In this document: positions 23,275 to 35,071 of the stretch, piece by piece | Position numbering within the stretch: position 1 is the stretch's first letter | Layout: every line of letters starts with the position of its first letter | Notes under the pieces: generated by a model | The model's input: only the letters and a program-made list of their open reading frames with translations | Database searches by the model: none | What the model was told of the DNA's origin: nothing | NCBI GenBank assembly: GCA_023105745.1 | Contig: JALGQZ010000001.1 | Coordinates: forward strand, 47,553,662 to 47,617,661 | Source of the DNA: Austropuccinia psidii | Lineage: Eukaryota > Basidiomycota > Pucciniomycetes > Pucciniales > Sphaerophragmiaceae | DNA: 64,000 bases | Reading direction: 5' to 3' | Made by a program: the position numbers and the translations under genes

Positions 23275-24040
23275 TGTAACAGCCATCCATCCGGGGTAAG
23301 GGTATTCATTCACATACTCACTCAAACACCTCAAATCAGCAGATCCAGCATTGGCAATCAGCATTCAGTTTCAGCAATCTTCATTCTGAAACATGCATAC
23401 AGCTTGGTACCTCAATACAGCCTGTCAATACCTGTACATGTTGGATTCACCCAATACAGTTTCAATACACCAGCATGAAACTGTATGATCACTCAAATAC
23501 ACCACACCTCTTGTACAGGTTCTGTACAGCTGTACAGAACCTGTATTGGCCAGACTCAATTCAATAATTCAATCCTCTTATGAAAATTCTTCCTCTGGAC
23601 CAGGGCTGGTGTTTCTCACATATACCAGCCCCTCTTTCTCCCCCCTGGGGACTTTTCCCCAGTCAATTAATTTAGTTTATTTATTATTTCATAATTATTC
23701 TTATCCTTATTTTGGGTATTATAATTATTTAATTTTAAGTTAGTCTTTGCATTTCTCTCTTTGCCTGTACAGTATGAGCTGGGTGGCCATATCCTTATTA
23801 ACCCTTCTCTGTCCATTCTGACATGTTGAAACAGTGGACTTGGACTTGTTTGTGGTTGGCTCTTCTATTTCTTACTCTTATTTCTTTGTTGCTGCTTTTC
23901 TCATATCTTTTATTATAGTAATTCATTCCTTACACTCTTAAGTTTATTTAATCCCTTCTTACCATATCTTGAGCCCTCCATAAGTGAGTCCCAGTTTACT
24001 GAGTGCCAGGCCCTCTTAACTTCGAAGAGCCCCTGTGACA
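23275..24040 (+). repeat. 3' LTR of element C (766 bp)
   Basis: Same length and nearly the same sequence as the 5' LTR. Ends tgtgaca and is followed by the target duplication tgggg (24041-24045). Confidence 0.95.
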
Positions 24041-24045
24041 TGGGG

Positions 24046-24509
24046 TTGTCTCATTCTTTGTTCCTCTTTGTCTTTGAATTCCATCAAATTTCTGGCCATG
24101 TTGAAGACATTGTCCATGGCATCTTTTTGGATTTTGGGGATCCTGTAGCTTGGGGAATATGGTTTTCTCCAATTCTTTTTCTTGTTCTTCTTCCCTTCTT
24201 GGGGAAGTGGGTTGACTTGGGGCTTTCTGGTAGAAGCTACTGGGGCTTCTTCCTTGGTTGCCTCCTTCTTTTTGGCATGATACTCCTTGATCTTTTTTAT
24301 TTGAGGTTTGGATGATAGTGGATTCCATCCATTGGAGTAGCTCACTATTTCCTCCTCTTTGAGGAACTTTTTCAGGATGTGCCAGGAGTTCATCACTCCT
24401 TGGTGTATTTGGGGCAACATTTCCCAATCTTTGTCCTTGTACACTGTGTAGTACTGTTTGTATTGGCTCATGTAAATGTCTCTTTGAGCCCTCTGAATGT
24501 GATTTGTAC
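24046..24509 (-). CDS. ORF1 exon 2 of element B (interrupted by element C)
   Basis: Read on the minus strand from 24509. After the acceptor (caaacag), the frame reads G-T-N-H-I-Q, passes the internal MSQYKQYY (24471) and continues through WEMLPQ, QGVMNSW, GWNPLS, KKIK, NWRKPYSPSYRIPK and VFNMARNLMEF to QRMRQP. Element C then interrupts it. Joining 24046 to 14843 continues H-F-P-K-K and reaches a TAA at 14825-14823, matching the N-R-T-F-P-R-K stop of D. It overlaps B's gag-pol frame in another register. The strong protein-level match to A/D despite DNA divergence supports real coding. Confidence 0.72.
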
Positions 24510-24717
24510 CTGTTTGAGTTACTCATACTTAGTTCCAATTCAGGTTCAGATATCATGGGCATTTCTGAAATTTCCTTTGGGATAAGGCACTTCCTTGTGT
24601 GGATTCTGTTCCACTAGGGATATTGCCCTTCCTTTTCCCTTTTGAGGAATCAATTCTACCTCTGAGTCCAGCTCCATCTGATTGGATGGAGTATTGGGAG
24701 CCTCTTCTGGTAGTCAT
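24046..24717 (-). pseudogene. N-terminal part of B gag-pol frame
   Basis: ATG at 24717 (MTTRRGSQYSIQSDGAG), homologous to MVHTRNGSNYSVQPDGCG of D. A frameshift near 24570 leads into the frame open from 24562 (MPMISEPELEL), which runs to element C. Removing C and one target copy (9,202 bases) places this frame exactly in register with the gag frame ending at 13453, so gag-pol was continuous before C inserted. The first ~200 codons lie in B's predicted intron and opposite-register ORF1. Confidence 0.75.
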
Positions 24718-24793
24718 ATTATAAGAAAAATAAGAAATAAGAGGATTTCAGAACAGGAATTTTCTTATGGAAATTTATAAATGAGTTACTCAC
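24510..24793 (-). other. Predicted intron of element B (284 nt)
   Basis: On the minus strand a consensus donor (gaag|gtgagt at 24793) and an acceptor (caaacag, ending 24510) flank 284 bases. Splicing joins gaa g to gt aca aat cac in one frame, giving D-S-E-G-T-N-H-I-Q. The gag-pol ATG (24717) lies inside. Same phase and position as in A and D. Confidence 0.65.
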
Positions 24794-24943
24794 CTTCAGA
24801 GTCCTGAATGGTGGGTCCTGGAAAGGACAATTTCTTGGCTTTCCTTTTCTTAGTGATTATTGGTGTTGGAGAACTTTGGCAAGTTTCTTCTACCAATCTG
24901 TCAACAGTGGCTTGGTTGTCCTCTGTTGGATTGTCTTCAAACA
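24794..24943 (-). CDS. ORF1 exon 1 of element B
   Basis: 150 bases, preceded by a strong acceptor (ttgtcttttttag) and followed by the donor gtgagt. The open frame begins with n|TG and encodes FEDNPTEDNQATVDRLVEE and later a basic KKRKAKK stretch that could be a nuclear-localisation signal. It ends D-S-E and the first base of Gly. The exon limits and phase equal those of A and D though the sequence is diverged, which argues for a real exon. Function unknown. Confidence 0.62.
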
Positions 24944-25454
24944 CTAAAAAAGACAAATAAATATAGGTCTTTTATATAAAAGTGTTATTTTTGGTAAGAT
25001 ATGACAATTTTCCATGTAAAAATTTCTTTTATATCTTTTTTTTAAAAAAAAAATGAAAATAATTAAAGAAATGAAATTAAAATGAATAAAATAACTTTTT
25101 TATTGGTTTTTAATATTTTTATTATTTTTTATGTTTTTATTTTTAAAGAATAAAATAAAAATGAATATGCTTCTTTTATAAAATTAATTTATAATATAAA
25201 ATTCTTTTTAATTTATAAAATATCTTTTTTAATCACTAGAGTCACTCAAAGAAAGTTTTTGCAAGTCTAAGGATGTGAAAAACCACGTGTAAGACAGTAC
25301 AATTGCTTCCCAAATGCCTCAATAGCTTTTCAAATCAATAAATGTAAAATTATTATATAATTTTATGATTATAAGTATAATTTCTTATTGAATAAGCCCA
25401 ATTAGAAGCTTTTTAATGGTCTTTTAGATTAAATATCATGGCCAGGCCCCCAAA
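24944..25454 (-). other. Leader and primer-binding site of element B
   Basis: AT-rich untranslated leader. On the minus strand it starts tttgggggcctggccatg right after the LTR (25454-25437), one base different from A and D. It also holds the conserved leader block acacgtggtttttcacatcc near 25280, present in A (1914-1933) and D (47314-47335). Confidence 0.65.
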
Positions 25455-27424
25455 TGTAAGGTTTGACTATGAAACAATAAGTAAAAATTACTAATAATTT
25501 ACTTATTGTACTATTAATGTCCTTATAAATGAAACAAATAAGATAACCATAATTATAATAATAAACAATTATTATAACTATGGCGTAATAATAATTATAT
25601 TACCAATTAAATATGATAATATAATTTATATTATAAAATAAATATATTAATATAAAATAATTTATATATTTAATGGCACTTTATTATTGTTACAAACAAA
25701 TAATAAAGGCGTAAAAAATTGTTTTTTATTAAAAAAACAATTAATAACAATAATATTTCCAATATTAAAGTTATAAATTAATATAAATACTATTTATATT
25801 AATTAAAGAATTCTTAAAGTAATAATAAAGAGAAAATTATTATAATAAGAGAAAAGAACCTACTTTTAATACTTAATATAATAATTCTGAAATATTTTAC
25901 CCCAAATAATGTAAATACAACTCTTCTAGATTGTATTTACAATAAAAAATAGAGAAAATTACAAATATTCTTGATTTTTATGTGGAAATGAGATTTTAGA
26001 GAGATTTTTAGCAAAAACAATTAAATAAATGATTTAATCATGTCAAAATTGATGATTATAATAAGATTATTTTTGGTCTTTAATAATATAAAAGATTTAT
26101 ATATGAAGAATAAATATATTACCTTTTAATTTAATTGATTTAATGTTTTTGATGTGTCTGAGGGTAAAACAGAGTAAAAATAGCTCTATTTATAGTAAAT
26201 ACCTCCCTCCTAGAGTCCAGCAGGCTTCTAGTAGACGTTTACTGATCATATCCACTGGAATTGATCAATATTTGAAGGTTTGGTGATGATTACATCATGA
26301 TCATACCATATTACATCATTATTACGCCATTATTTAGAGTTATCACTATAACTCTAGGTTTGATGATGTCAAAGGCTTGGCAGAACCCCAAAATTCTTGG
26401 ATTTTATTAGTTTTAATCATGAACTAATAGTATTCACAAATTTTATCACTCATATGACTGTTAAACTCAATTTAAGGTTACAGTGAGTGATCATAAATGA
26501 TCAAATTAAGCTCACACTTTGATCCTTAATCGCTTTTAAGATTTACACGCTACAGAAATTCAAGGAGTGAATTATAAAAGCTTGGAATAACCGTATTATG
26601 CTGCCAAGAGCATTTTCTTACATCATTAAAACTCTATTTTTGATGATTTTTCTTGTAACTCATCTTTTCTGTCGGAATTTAATATGTTAAACTTCAAACA
26701 ATGATTTCAAGGGGTTATACCTTAAATATTCTAATAAAAAATACATCATTCTTCACGAATGAACTAGTGAAATCAAACTGTCTACTTTTTTTTAAGTTTG
26801 GACCACTTTCACAACAAAGTGGTCAACAGCTCTGTTAATTTTAATCAATAATTCCTTACAGGTTTTAACCTTGTTTATAACTTGTGAAATAAACTTCATT
26901 TCTGTATTCCTACAGTAATTACGTGACTACTTTATTTTTCGTTCATCACTCTATCATGCATATTTCAAGATATATTAGCTAAAATCCTTGAATATATGCG
27001 TTGACCAAAAAAGTGCATATATTCAGGTTAATTCCTTAAGTATTGATTTTGAAGCTTAGCTTCTTAATTGTTTTATATGTTTATTTTTATGGAGAATCCA
27101 ATGGTACCATTTTATTCACATGTTGTTTCATTGGTTTTTTAAATAAATAAGGATTTGTGTTTTTTATAAGGTATTATTACTTATAACTTATTAGATATTG
27201 ACTTTACAGATATGCCATAAAAATGGTATATGTGTATTTTACCATCGGGAATCCAATGGGATAATTTATTTCACATGTTTATTCATTGGCCTTTAAGTTA
27301 AACCAAGTTTCATGCCAATTGATGGTATTTTTGTAGTTTTAAGGTAATTTTTTTTAATTTATAATTATATTAAATATTTCTTGTGACCTTTTTTGGGTAT
27401 GTGGTCATATCTCGAAGGTTCACA
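25455..27424 (-). repeat. 5' LTR of element B (~1.97 kb)
   Basis: On the minus strand it starts tgtgaaccttcgagatatg with cacatacccaaaa, parallel to tgtgagccttgagg and tacatacccaaat in A, and ends accttaca before the primer site. It is clearly diverged from the A/D LTR but homologous at both ends and similar in length. The flank (atttg, 27425-27429) is followed by Copia gag sequence; the same Copia sequence runs without B at 38045 onward. Confidence 0.82.
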
Positions 27425-27429
27425 ATTTG

Positions 27430-28080
27430 AGAGGATCCTGTCTCCTTGTATTTCAAGTGCAGCTATGATGAAGTCTGTGACTGGCAAAGTCCTGAATTCA
27501 GGATAGAATTCCCAGAGTTTTTTCAATGATATCTTCATTGAAGATGAGACTTTTGAAAAATAGACTCAAGGGAGGGTTACCTCCCAGCTTACTAAGCAAG
27601 AAGCAAGAGAGGAGCTCATTGAGAACCACAAAGCTTACTCAATTAAACCTGATCATCAGTTTTCCAACGGTTGTCTATATAACTTTTCAGATTTATGTTC
27701 AAACAAATCTCTTCCAGTCCATCTATACTCTTTCTCTCTTGATGGCGCTTTTGGTTGTGCATTGCTCAGAAATTTTGTACTGGAGTAGGTGTGAATTCTT
27801 GATATTTTCAGAGTTTATTATTCTTTAAATAATATTTAAATTATTCTGGTGGGGATGCCATTGATGGGTTCAAGACTAGACTTTGTCCATTTTTTATAAT
27901 CCGCTAGTGCACCCATTGTTGGTGCGAGCCTTCTCACATACATCAAGTAAGTATCTGGATTGTAAGTTGATTTTGATGCTCCTTTTCCAGTGGCTATATT
28001 TGGTTCCATAAAGGATTTGTATTTTGAATGTGATTTTTATGTTCATGGTCTTTTTAATAATTCTTGGAATCTCTTTATTT
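27430..28080 (-). pseudogene. Copia-type gag fragment, copy 1
   Basis: On the minus strand the N-terminal part reads ILYGTKYSHWKRSIKINLQS and LLDVCEK, typical of Copia gag (the G-T-N-Y-x-x-W-K/R motif). It is a near copy of 38680-38052 with several substitutions and stops. The rest of the gene is separated by element B, inserted at 27424/27425, and would lie left of the window. The ORF at 27526-27828 on the other strand is not supported. Confidence 0.72.
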
Positions 28081-28123
28081 TTACTAATTTGAGTTTTTTT
28101 GAAATTTTCAAGAGTATCAACAC

Positions 28124-28292
28124 TGTAATTCTGATAGGTTGTGAGTAAGAAAATAGATTACAAAAAAATATATTCCTACGAGTATTATAGCATAGGAGTA
28201 CAAAAGATGAGAAGTATTATTTTTATAGAGGGTGAGTTCTATACAGTAGCTTCTCAATTTGATGCCCGACTTCTTTCAACAAAGAGGTAACA
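28124..28292 (-). repeat. Candidate Copia LTR, copy 1 (169 bp)
   Basis: On the minus strand it runs from tgttacctctttg to cagaattaca and is followed by tgttgatactcttg, resembling the tRNA-Met-type primer site common in Copia, then the gag start. A copy of equal length is at 38743-38911. Borders are inferred. Confidence 0.5.
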
Positions 28293-28562
28293 TATTAATT
28301 TTAGGATAATATTTATTTTGGCTAATATCACTTGTAGCTGTTTTGTTATTGTTCTATGATAACAACGGATTGTAGTTTACTATGGATCAATGAGCTTGGT
28401 CTGTAAGGAGGGATCAGAATCGGTTTCTGATACATGCCTTGCTTCCTATTCCAGTTTTTGTTTCTTTGGTCTAGGATGGAACTAAAATCATTAGACACAT
28501 ATGATGTATTTTCAATCCACTCAGTCATTTACGCATCAATCCCGCCCCATTGATTCCTCAAT

Positions 28563-31127
28563 CTCACACATTTAGCTGGTATTGATATGTATAATAAAGG
28601 ATGGAGAATTATTTGAGCTATCTGTCTCTCAAGTTTTGGAAATTCTACAAAATTATTCTCTTGATTCATTTATTTTTTGTAAATTCTATTCTTGAGAAAG
28701 GAAATTGCAATGATCCTTGATAATTATAACTGTTAGGTGAACAAATACTCTCGAAAAATATTAATAATCAAATTGAAGTTAAATAATAGTTTGATATTCT
28801 CATTTTATTTATTAAAAAGGTTTTTCTTTTTATTGTAAACCATCTTACAAGTTTTCTCCAGCTAGAATCTATTCTGAAAATTGATTAAAGGTTTTTACAT
28901 GAACAAGAAGGTAAAGCTGTTTGTTGAAAATTTGCCTTCATAAAAAAGATTGTTTTTTCAGAATATTTCAAACCACTCCTTATGAATACTTAATAGAAGT
29001 TTTAGAGAAGAGTTCAGAAAATTTGAACCTATAAAATATTATCTCCACATCACACAGACTTGTAAAGATTCATTTCCAAGATAACATTGATTATTATCTT
29101 AATCTTCCTAAACTTTCAATAAAAATTGAATACCAGATTACTCTAATTTGTTTCTATTATGGTTCAAATTTCTTTATAACTATTATTATTTTGAACTTAA
29201 TTACTTTGAAATTTTCAGGGAATTAACACAAGTCCAAAATTTGAAAAATCTTTATGGATAGAATCAAAGTTTTTTAGATCAAACATTTGAATATCTATCC
29301 AAGAAAATTCTAAATAATTTACTAATTCAAGATTCATGAAGATCTTATTCATAAATAAAACTGATAAATTAGACAAAGCCTTCCATTTTACATCTTATTC
29401 TTGAGTTGCGTTAGAATGAATAATTTATTCACATTTCGTGTTTTTTCGAATCATTATAGGGAGAGATTGAATCTTGTCTTATCCTGACGAGAATATGCAA
29501 AATTTTCAGCTAGTGTTTTCACCAATCCTTGCTCTTTTGATACTTTTTTCATGAGACAGGATTTTTTGAGCCAAAATAATTAAATATGCTGTATAGTGAA
29601 GCTCAATTAGTCTGATATGAATACGCCTAGTTTTGGAAGGTGTTAAAGCGATCAATAAACCTAGCTTCACGTCCAAAGTTTTAGCTATTTGATTTTATCT
29701 AGAAATATTAAGCTTGCTGCACATTACTGCAAGATATATATTCCTGTTATCTTTTAAAAAAATTGAATCGTTGTTGAGTTATGATGTGAAGTAAAAGCTA
29801 TATAAGGTCTAAAAAATAGAAGACAATTCAGAAATATGAGTTGATTCAGTAATTGTTTGGTATGTTTTTCAACATGATAGGAATAGTTATCACAATTCTT
29901 CGGGTATATGTATGAAATCCTGGAAAGATTTATAAGCACCGGGTTAGTTTAACGGTAGAACAACCGCCTTTGAAGTTTGAAAAATGTGTCCAAGCTGAAA
30001 GCAGATGATGGGGGTTCGACTCCTTCACCCGGTTGAATTGTTTTGGCTGAGCCCAACTTTTATGGTTTTTCCAGCTTCAAGAGGTCGCTATAAACTATTT
30101 CTTCAATCATTTGGATGCATAACCTTAAGGTTTTAATTGAATGGTTCCCAGACCATATATCTCCTTAATTAGACACTTTCTATTTACTTGAAATTCACTG
30201 AGTTGTTTAGACGAGGATACTTTCCCAATAATTTCGTCGATTTCACACATTTAGCTAGCATCTAAATGTATAATAAACATGAAGAATTATTTGACCTTTC
30301 TTCCCTTTGATCTGTGGAATTTCTACAAAATTTTTATCTCCTTTTGATTCTTCTCTGAAAATTCTCTTTCTGAGAAAGGAAATTGCAATGATCCTTGATA
30401 ATCAGAAATCTTCAGTATATCGGTGATATCTAAAATAATAATCAAATCAACGCTGAAGAATCATTCTAGACTTCGATTCTATTTATTCCAAAGTCTTTCT
30501 TTTCAATTGATACCATTCAAAAGGTTCTTGCTAGCTAGAATGTATTAGGAAAGTAGATTGAAGCTTCTTACAAGGACAAAAAGGTAAATGGAACTGTTGG
30601 ATCTTGATAGAAAAAACTCTTAATAGTTTGTCCTTTTTTTTCTGAAGGGGTTTAGAATCAAATATGATTTAATAAAAAGGATTTTCTGTAAAGGTTTGTC
30701 AAACTACTCCCTTCGAATACATAAGAGGAACTACAGGGAAGAGCTCAATAATTCACAACTGTAGAAAATTATCTCTACGTAACTCATACTTGGAATGATT
30801 ACTTCAAAAGATTACATTGATTCTTATCTTTATCTTTCTGAGTTTATCAAAAACAAACCTGAATACAAGCTTACTTGGATTTATCTCTATTCACGTTCAG
30901 ATTTATTTATGAGAAATAGTATTTTTAAATGAGTTATTTGGCCATCTTCAAGAAATGACCACAAATTTCCCTTTCAAAAAAGTATTTATTATGGATAGAA
31001 TCAAAAATCTTCCAATTAACCATTTCAAATACTTATTAAATAATATTCTTAATTATTTCAGTAATTCAAACCTCATGAAAGTCGTATTAAACAGGGAGGA
31101 CAATTAATTTCAAAAAGCCTTTCTCTT
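28563..31127. repeat. Tandem units (period 1,680 bp), copy 1
   Basis: The anchor tcacacatttagct occurs at 28563 and 30243, exactly 1,680 bases apart. The following segments align over more than 800 bases at clearly lower identity than copy 1 versus copy 2. Shared words include ggaaattgcaatgatcc, the AAACCACTCC/AAACTACTCC segment and ataagaggaac-like sequence. The second unit is cut before its tRNA-like gene. Confidence 0.75.
29938..30034 (+). tRNA. tRNA-like gene, probable Gln (UUG), interrupted anticodon arm
   Basis: A perfect 7-bp acceptor stem (accgggt with acccggt), a 4-bp D stem with GG in the loop, a T arm with ttcgact and G:U-tolerant pairing, and Pol III A-box (tagtttaacggt) and B-box (ggttcgactcc) are visible. 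The anticodon loop ctttgaa gives UUG (Gln). About 25 bases are inserted after the anticodon like a tRNA intron. After removing them, the anticodon stem pairs at only 3 of 5 positions, so it may be a relic. A T4 run follows within ten bases. Confidence 0.5.
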
Positions 31128-32265
31128 TACATTCTGACCATTGATTTTAATGTGAGAATCTGAAGTGTAATGGATATTACTCGAAAAATATATTTTCCAT
31201 TTATCTTGTAGACAAATTCAACTAATTTTGGTTAAATTTTCATAAAAAGTTCATAAAAATGATTATTATTAGTTATCAACTTATAAAAAGCCTTTTTATG
31301 GCTTTTTCACCTCTTAATCCAACTATGTGGCATAGTATGCCACAGAGCCATTTTATGTGAAGCTATAGCCTTAAATACTGATTGGCCTTGTCATTTTTCA
31401 AGATATGGGGTTCCAAAGTATCCAAAACTGGAGCGAATAGTGAGCAATAAAAGCTGGTTACACATTTGGCTCACTTTGCATTAAGGATGCCCAAATTATA
31501 CAGTCTCAAAGGTTTTTTTCATTTTTTTAAAATATTGTTTTTCTTATGTTTGGGATGAAATGCCAAAGTTTTGTGAGAAGTGTAATATATAGGGACAAGG
31601 GTTACACTTTTATGTAGCCCTAATCTAGAACTTCTACAAAAATGCATTATCTGATAGATCTTTTATCAAAACTGTGGAAGTTAGGTGTGAGGTGAAAAAA
31701 GGGTATTATGTCTTTGAATTCCACAAATATTGTTTGTATGATAATTTCTCACCCATTGGTTCTACAACCTTGAAGGTGGTATCATGTGATATTTCCCATT
31801 GGGAGATTAAACAAAAGACCTCATTTGGTGGGTCTTTTGTCCAACTATAGTTTTTATATGGGAGGTGAATATTGAGATCGTTGCTCAAAAATATTTGTTA
31901 GCCTTAATAAATTGGGAAATTCTTATTGTTTGATAATAAGAATGGTTTATTATGAAAGGGGAATATTTCCTCATCAACATGGTCACATATGTAGCTTACT
32001 GCTTTTGAGTTCTGTCTTTTGTGTTGATGGCCTCATTGTACCTTTATTATTTTTAGTAAAGCTGGAAAAGTAGGTGTTTCTAATTTTTTTTGGGTACCCT
32101 GTTTGTAGTACTTTTGAATCTCATTATTGAGCTATATCTTGGAGTCACTTGCTGATACTTACACTGAATTGAAAAACTTCTTTTTAAATGTCAAGTTTCT
32201 GGTAAGTCCAGCCTTCAAGTCTGAAATTGTCACAATTGCATGAGCCATATTTCTATTTTCAAAGC
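31128..32265. other. Unassigned AT-rich stretch
   Basis: The first ~100 bases resemble the pre-tRNA part of the tandem unit. After that I see no gene. A 9-bp inverted repeat (tgtggcata-g-tatgccaca) lies at 31326-31344. The part next to the solo LTR may be Copia remnant on the minus strand, since Copia integrase resumes on the other side of that LTR. Confidence 0.5.
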
Positions 32266-32270
32266 CTAGA

Positions 32271-34177
32271 TGTGAGCCTTGAGGTATATTTGAGATACCC
32301 AAATAGGCCAAAATTATCTTAAAAATAAATTCTGAATTATGCATAACTCATATATCATGAATATATACAAAATTCATCATTTGTGATTTCAGAAAAGATG
32401 AATAACTTTTTAGTGAGTAATTAAATCCATCGATTTAATGCCAGATTTGGATTCTAAACAAAAATTCACCTAGGGTAGCTCCATAGAGGGAATAAGCTCA
32501 AATTAACTCTTTGAGGTGGTAATATGGAAAATACTTCAATACCACATAAAAGATCCGTGAATATTTTTTTTTTCTTAATTTCATGCCAAAATAATGGGAA
32601 TGTGAGAAATCCCATGTTACATATACACTGAGAATAGTGTTATGCATTTTTTGGGCACTTAATATTATGGTATTCTGTTATGCACTTTTGGTACACCCAT
32701 AGTTGATGTCTCACTTTAAGCTTAAATTTCTATCTTGATGTGAAAAATAAGCAAGGGGGACAATAGACATCAAAGAGAGCCAGGGTACCCAATTTCTGAG
32801 GCCTCAGGGGCATGGACAGCTCCAGAGCTTGGATCCGTGGCTGACCTTGACCCAATTAGTAAAATAAGACACATTGGGAACTTCGTTACCATGTTACAAC
32901 TACAGTAAATCATAAGAAAATAGCAAATAACCTGCTATTTTGACGTGCCAAAGAGGTAAAGAGCTACTTAGACTCCTGTATCCATGTCAATTCTTAATTC
33001 CTTTCCATTAATAGACCCTAAAAGAGTAATTGAAACCCTTTTTGGACTTGTATCTATTGATTTACCTTATACCAACCAGCTAAATACTGACATTTGCAGT
33101 TCTACGTAGAAATGAGGTAAAAACTTCAAAAATTCATTAAAACTATAATTCTTAATGAATCTCTCTGAAGCTTTCAGGACCAATGGAGAACTGTATTACC
33201 TATGGTACAACCCAAAATAATTATTGTTGTACTAGTAAAAGTAAAGGTTTTACTTACAGTCCATATTTGATTATTCCACATGAAACACTAAATCTTCAAA
33301 AATTCACAGTAAATACAAACCTGTGATAAAATTACCAATAACATTGATAACTTTTAGAAATCAATGATTCTTTTGGAATAAAAGAAGATTCACAGGTTTT
33401 ACTCCTTTTATTCTTAACCATATTTGGGTTGGTAATCAAGTAAAAGTATCAATTAAGTAATTATGATAATCTTACATGACAACAGATGATTCAATCAATA
33501 ATCCAAAGAGGTTTATTGTTTTATAGCTCACTGGTTTTTAAGTTAGCTCCATGGAACGCCTCTGTGAGCTGTTGTTGACTTAAAAGAGGCCTCCTATTGC
33601 TGTTTTTTCCCAGATTCATCTTATCATCCATTTATAACATTGTTACCAACAAGTAGGTATTAGTTAAACTCTTCTTAAGTGTTTGAATTATTTCAGAATC
33701 AATCAGAAAGACTTGAAATCATAGAATCCAACTATATATTGTTGTAATCCTGCTATAAATCCATTGGATCCCTTAAATCCACAATTTTACGTCAAATCTT
33801 TCTACTTATATCTTTCAATAAGCTCTTTGGAGTATAAGTGAGTCATTTATCTTTAATTCTTAAAGTTTTTCTCTAAAATTAGTTTTCTTCAAGAGTCATC
33901 TCTATAATTATTCTTGCAAAAGATAATTATATATTAAAATAATTTTATTATTTTAATAAAAGAAGTTTTTATTATTAAATTCTTCTTGTAATTGATTCTT
34001 GTAGACAATGACTGCTCACTGTTAAAATCACTAGTAGTGTTTAACACGTGAAAGAAATAATTCTTTAATTATTTAATTGTGGTTATAATAATATTTTATT
34101 ATTATATTTCATAAGAACAGACATAGTACTGTGGATTGATAGTAATATTATCATCAGTTTCATAGTCAAATCTTACA
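32271..34177 (+). repeat. Solo LTR of the A/D Ty3 family (1,907 bp)
   Basis: Starts tgtgagccttgagg, ends caaatcttaca, and is flanked by ctaga on both sides (32266-32270 and 34178-34182). No internal element remains, so the rest was lost by LTR-LTR recombination. Confidence 0.92.
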
Positions 34178-34182
34178 CTAGA

Positions 34183-34560
34183 AGTATCCCTCCAGGCACA
34201 AAGGAGATAGCCTCCCGTCCTGTTGTCTTTTAAAAATGTGGATGATATTCTGGAATCCAACTGTATGCAGTCTTATTAGCTTGTCAGGGGTAGCTCTATA
34301 AAGGCAATGAAGTTATTTTTTCCCTCTGAAGGGAGTGGGTGATAGATCAGAAAGAAAATGGGGGTGTTGACTACCACTCCCCAATATTGATTAGGTAGTT
34401 TAGTCTGATTCATAAAGCAACAGGCCTTTTCCAAAAAAATATGGCTTTCCCTTTTTACATATACATTGTGCTCTGCTTCTCTGGTGATGAGAAGATGTGA
34501 ACAAATTCACACTCATTGGCTAAACTCTTGAAAAATTGATAGAGGAGCTCACCTCCTTTT
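34183..34560 (-). pseudogene. Copia integrase fragment, C-terminal half
   Basis: On the minus strand, in mixed frames, LPNQYWGVVVNTPIFFLI resembles the Copia integrase L-P-x-x-Y/F-W-G-x-x-V-x-T-A-x-x-L-I-N segment, preceded by a degraded NRTxLxxAR-like part. Its place and orientation fit the Copia remnant at 37180-38700. It is broken by frameshifts. Confidence 0.45.
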
Positions 34561-34637
34561 TATGACACTCATTTTTGATTCTTTTGTCCTGCAAGCTCTC
34601 CATGTAAGCTTTGGACATGCAAATGGGTCAAAGCTAT

Positions 34638-35071
34638 TGTTAGTCCTGAGGTATGTTTTACATACCCAAATAGGCCACAATTATCTCAAAGACAAATTTT
34701 GAACTATGCATAACCTATAAGTCATGCATATATTCACAATTCATCATTTTTGATTTTAGAAAAGATAAATAAATGTTTTTTGAGGAGTTCAATCCATGGA
34801 TTCAAGGCCAGATTTGGGTTCTACACAAAAATTCACCTAGGGTAGCTCCATAGAGTGAATAAGCTCAAATTAACTCTTTGAGGTGGTAATATGGAAAATA
34901 CTTCAATACCACATCATCAATACCACATAAAAGATCCATGAAAAAGATAATTATATATTAAAATAATTTTATTATTCTGATAAAAGAAGTTTTTATTATT
35001 AAATGCTTCTTGTAATTGATTCTTGTAGACAATTACTTCTCACTGTTATAACCACTAGTAGTGTATAACAC
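34638..35071 (+). repeat. Internally deleted A/D-family LTR, left part
   Basis: Starts tgttagtcctgaggtatg, follows the LTR to gatccatgaaa, then jumps about 1.3 kb to aagataattatatatt and runs to gtgtataacac. The remaining LTR end lies at 37042-37173, so a foreign insert separates the two. Confidence 0.8.

Larger units (their letters stand above)
14844..24040 (+). mobile_element. Chromodomain Ty3/gypsy retrotransposon C, full length, inside element B
   Basis: Two LTRs of identical length (766 bp), a 5-bp target duplication, gag with a zinc knuckle, pol in the order protease-RT-RNase H-integrase, and a C-terminal chromodomain identify a chromovirus. It was inserted antisense to B within B's gag, next to the stop of B's ORF1. 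gag has two early stops and a frameshift, and pol has a stop and a frameshift, so the copy is dead. The LTRs are very similar by eye. Confidence 0.96.
27430..31127. repeat. Duplicated block, copy 1 (Copia 5' part plus tRNA-bearing units)
   Basis: Nearly the same as 38052-42628 by eye, including Copia gag, the candidate LTR and 1,680-bp units. Copy 1 lacks about 890 bases present in copy 2 (39108-39994), joined at 28489/28490. It ends near 31127, where sequence like the pre-tRNA part of the unit follows. Confidence 0.85.

Noticed and set aside
29938..30034. Mitochondrial insertion as the source of the tRNA-like gene
   Set aside because: The Gln-UUG loop resembles mitochondrial tRNAs, but no other mitochondrial gene is near and the copies belong to a nuclear tandem unit. 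Not excluded, only unsupported.
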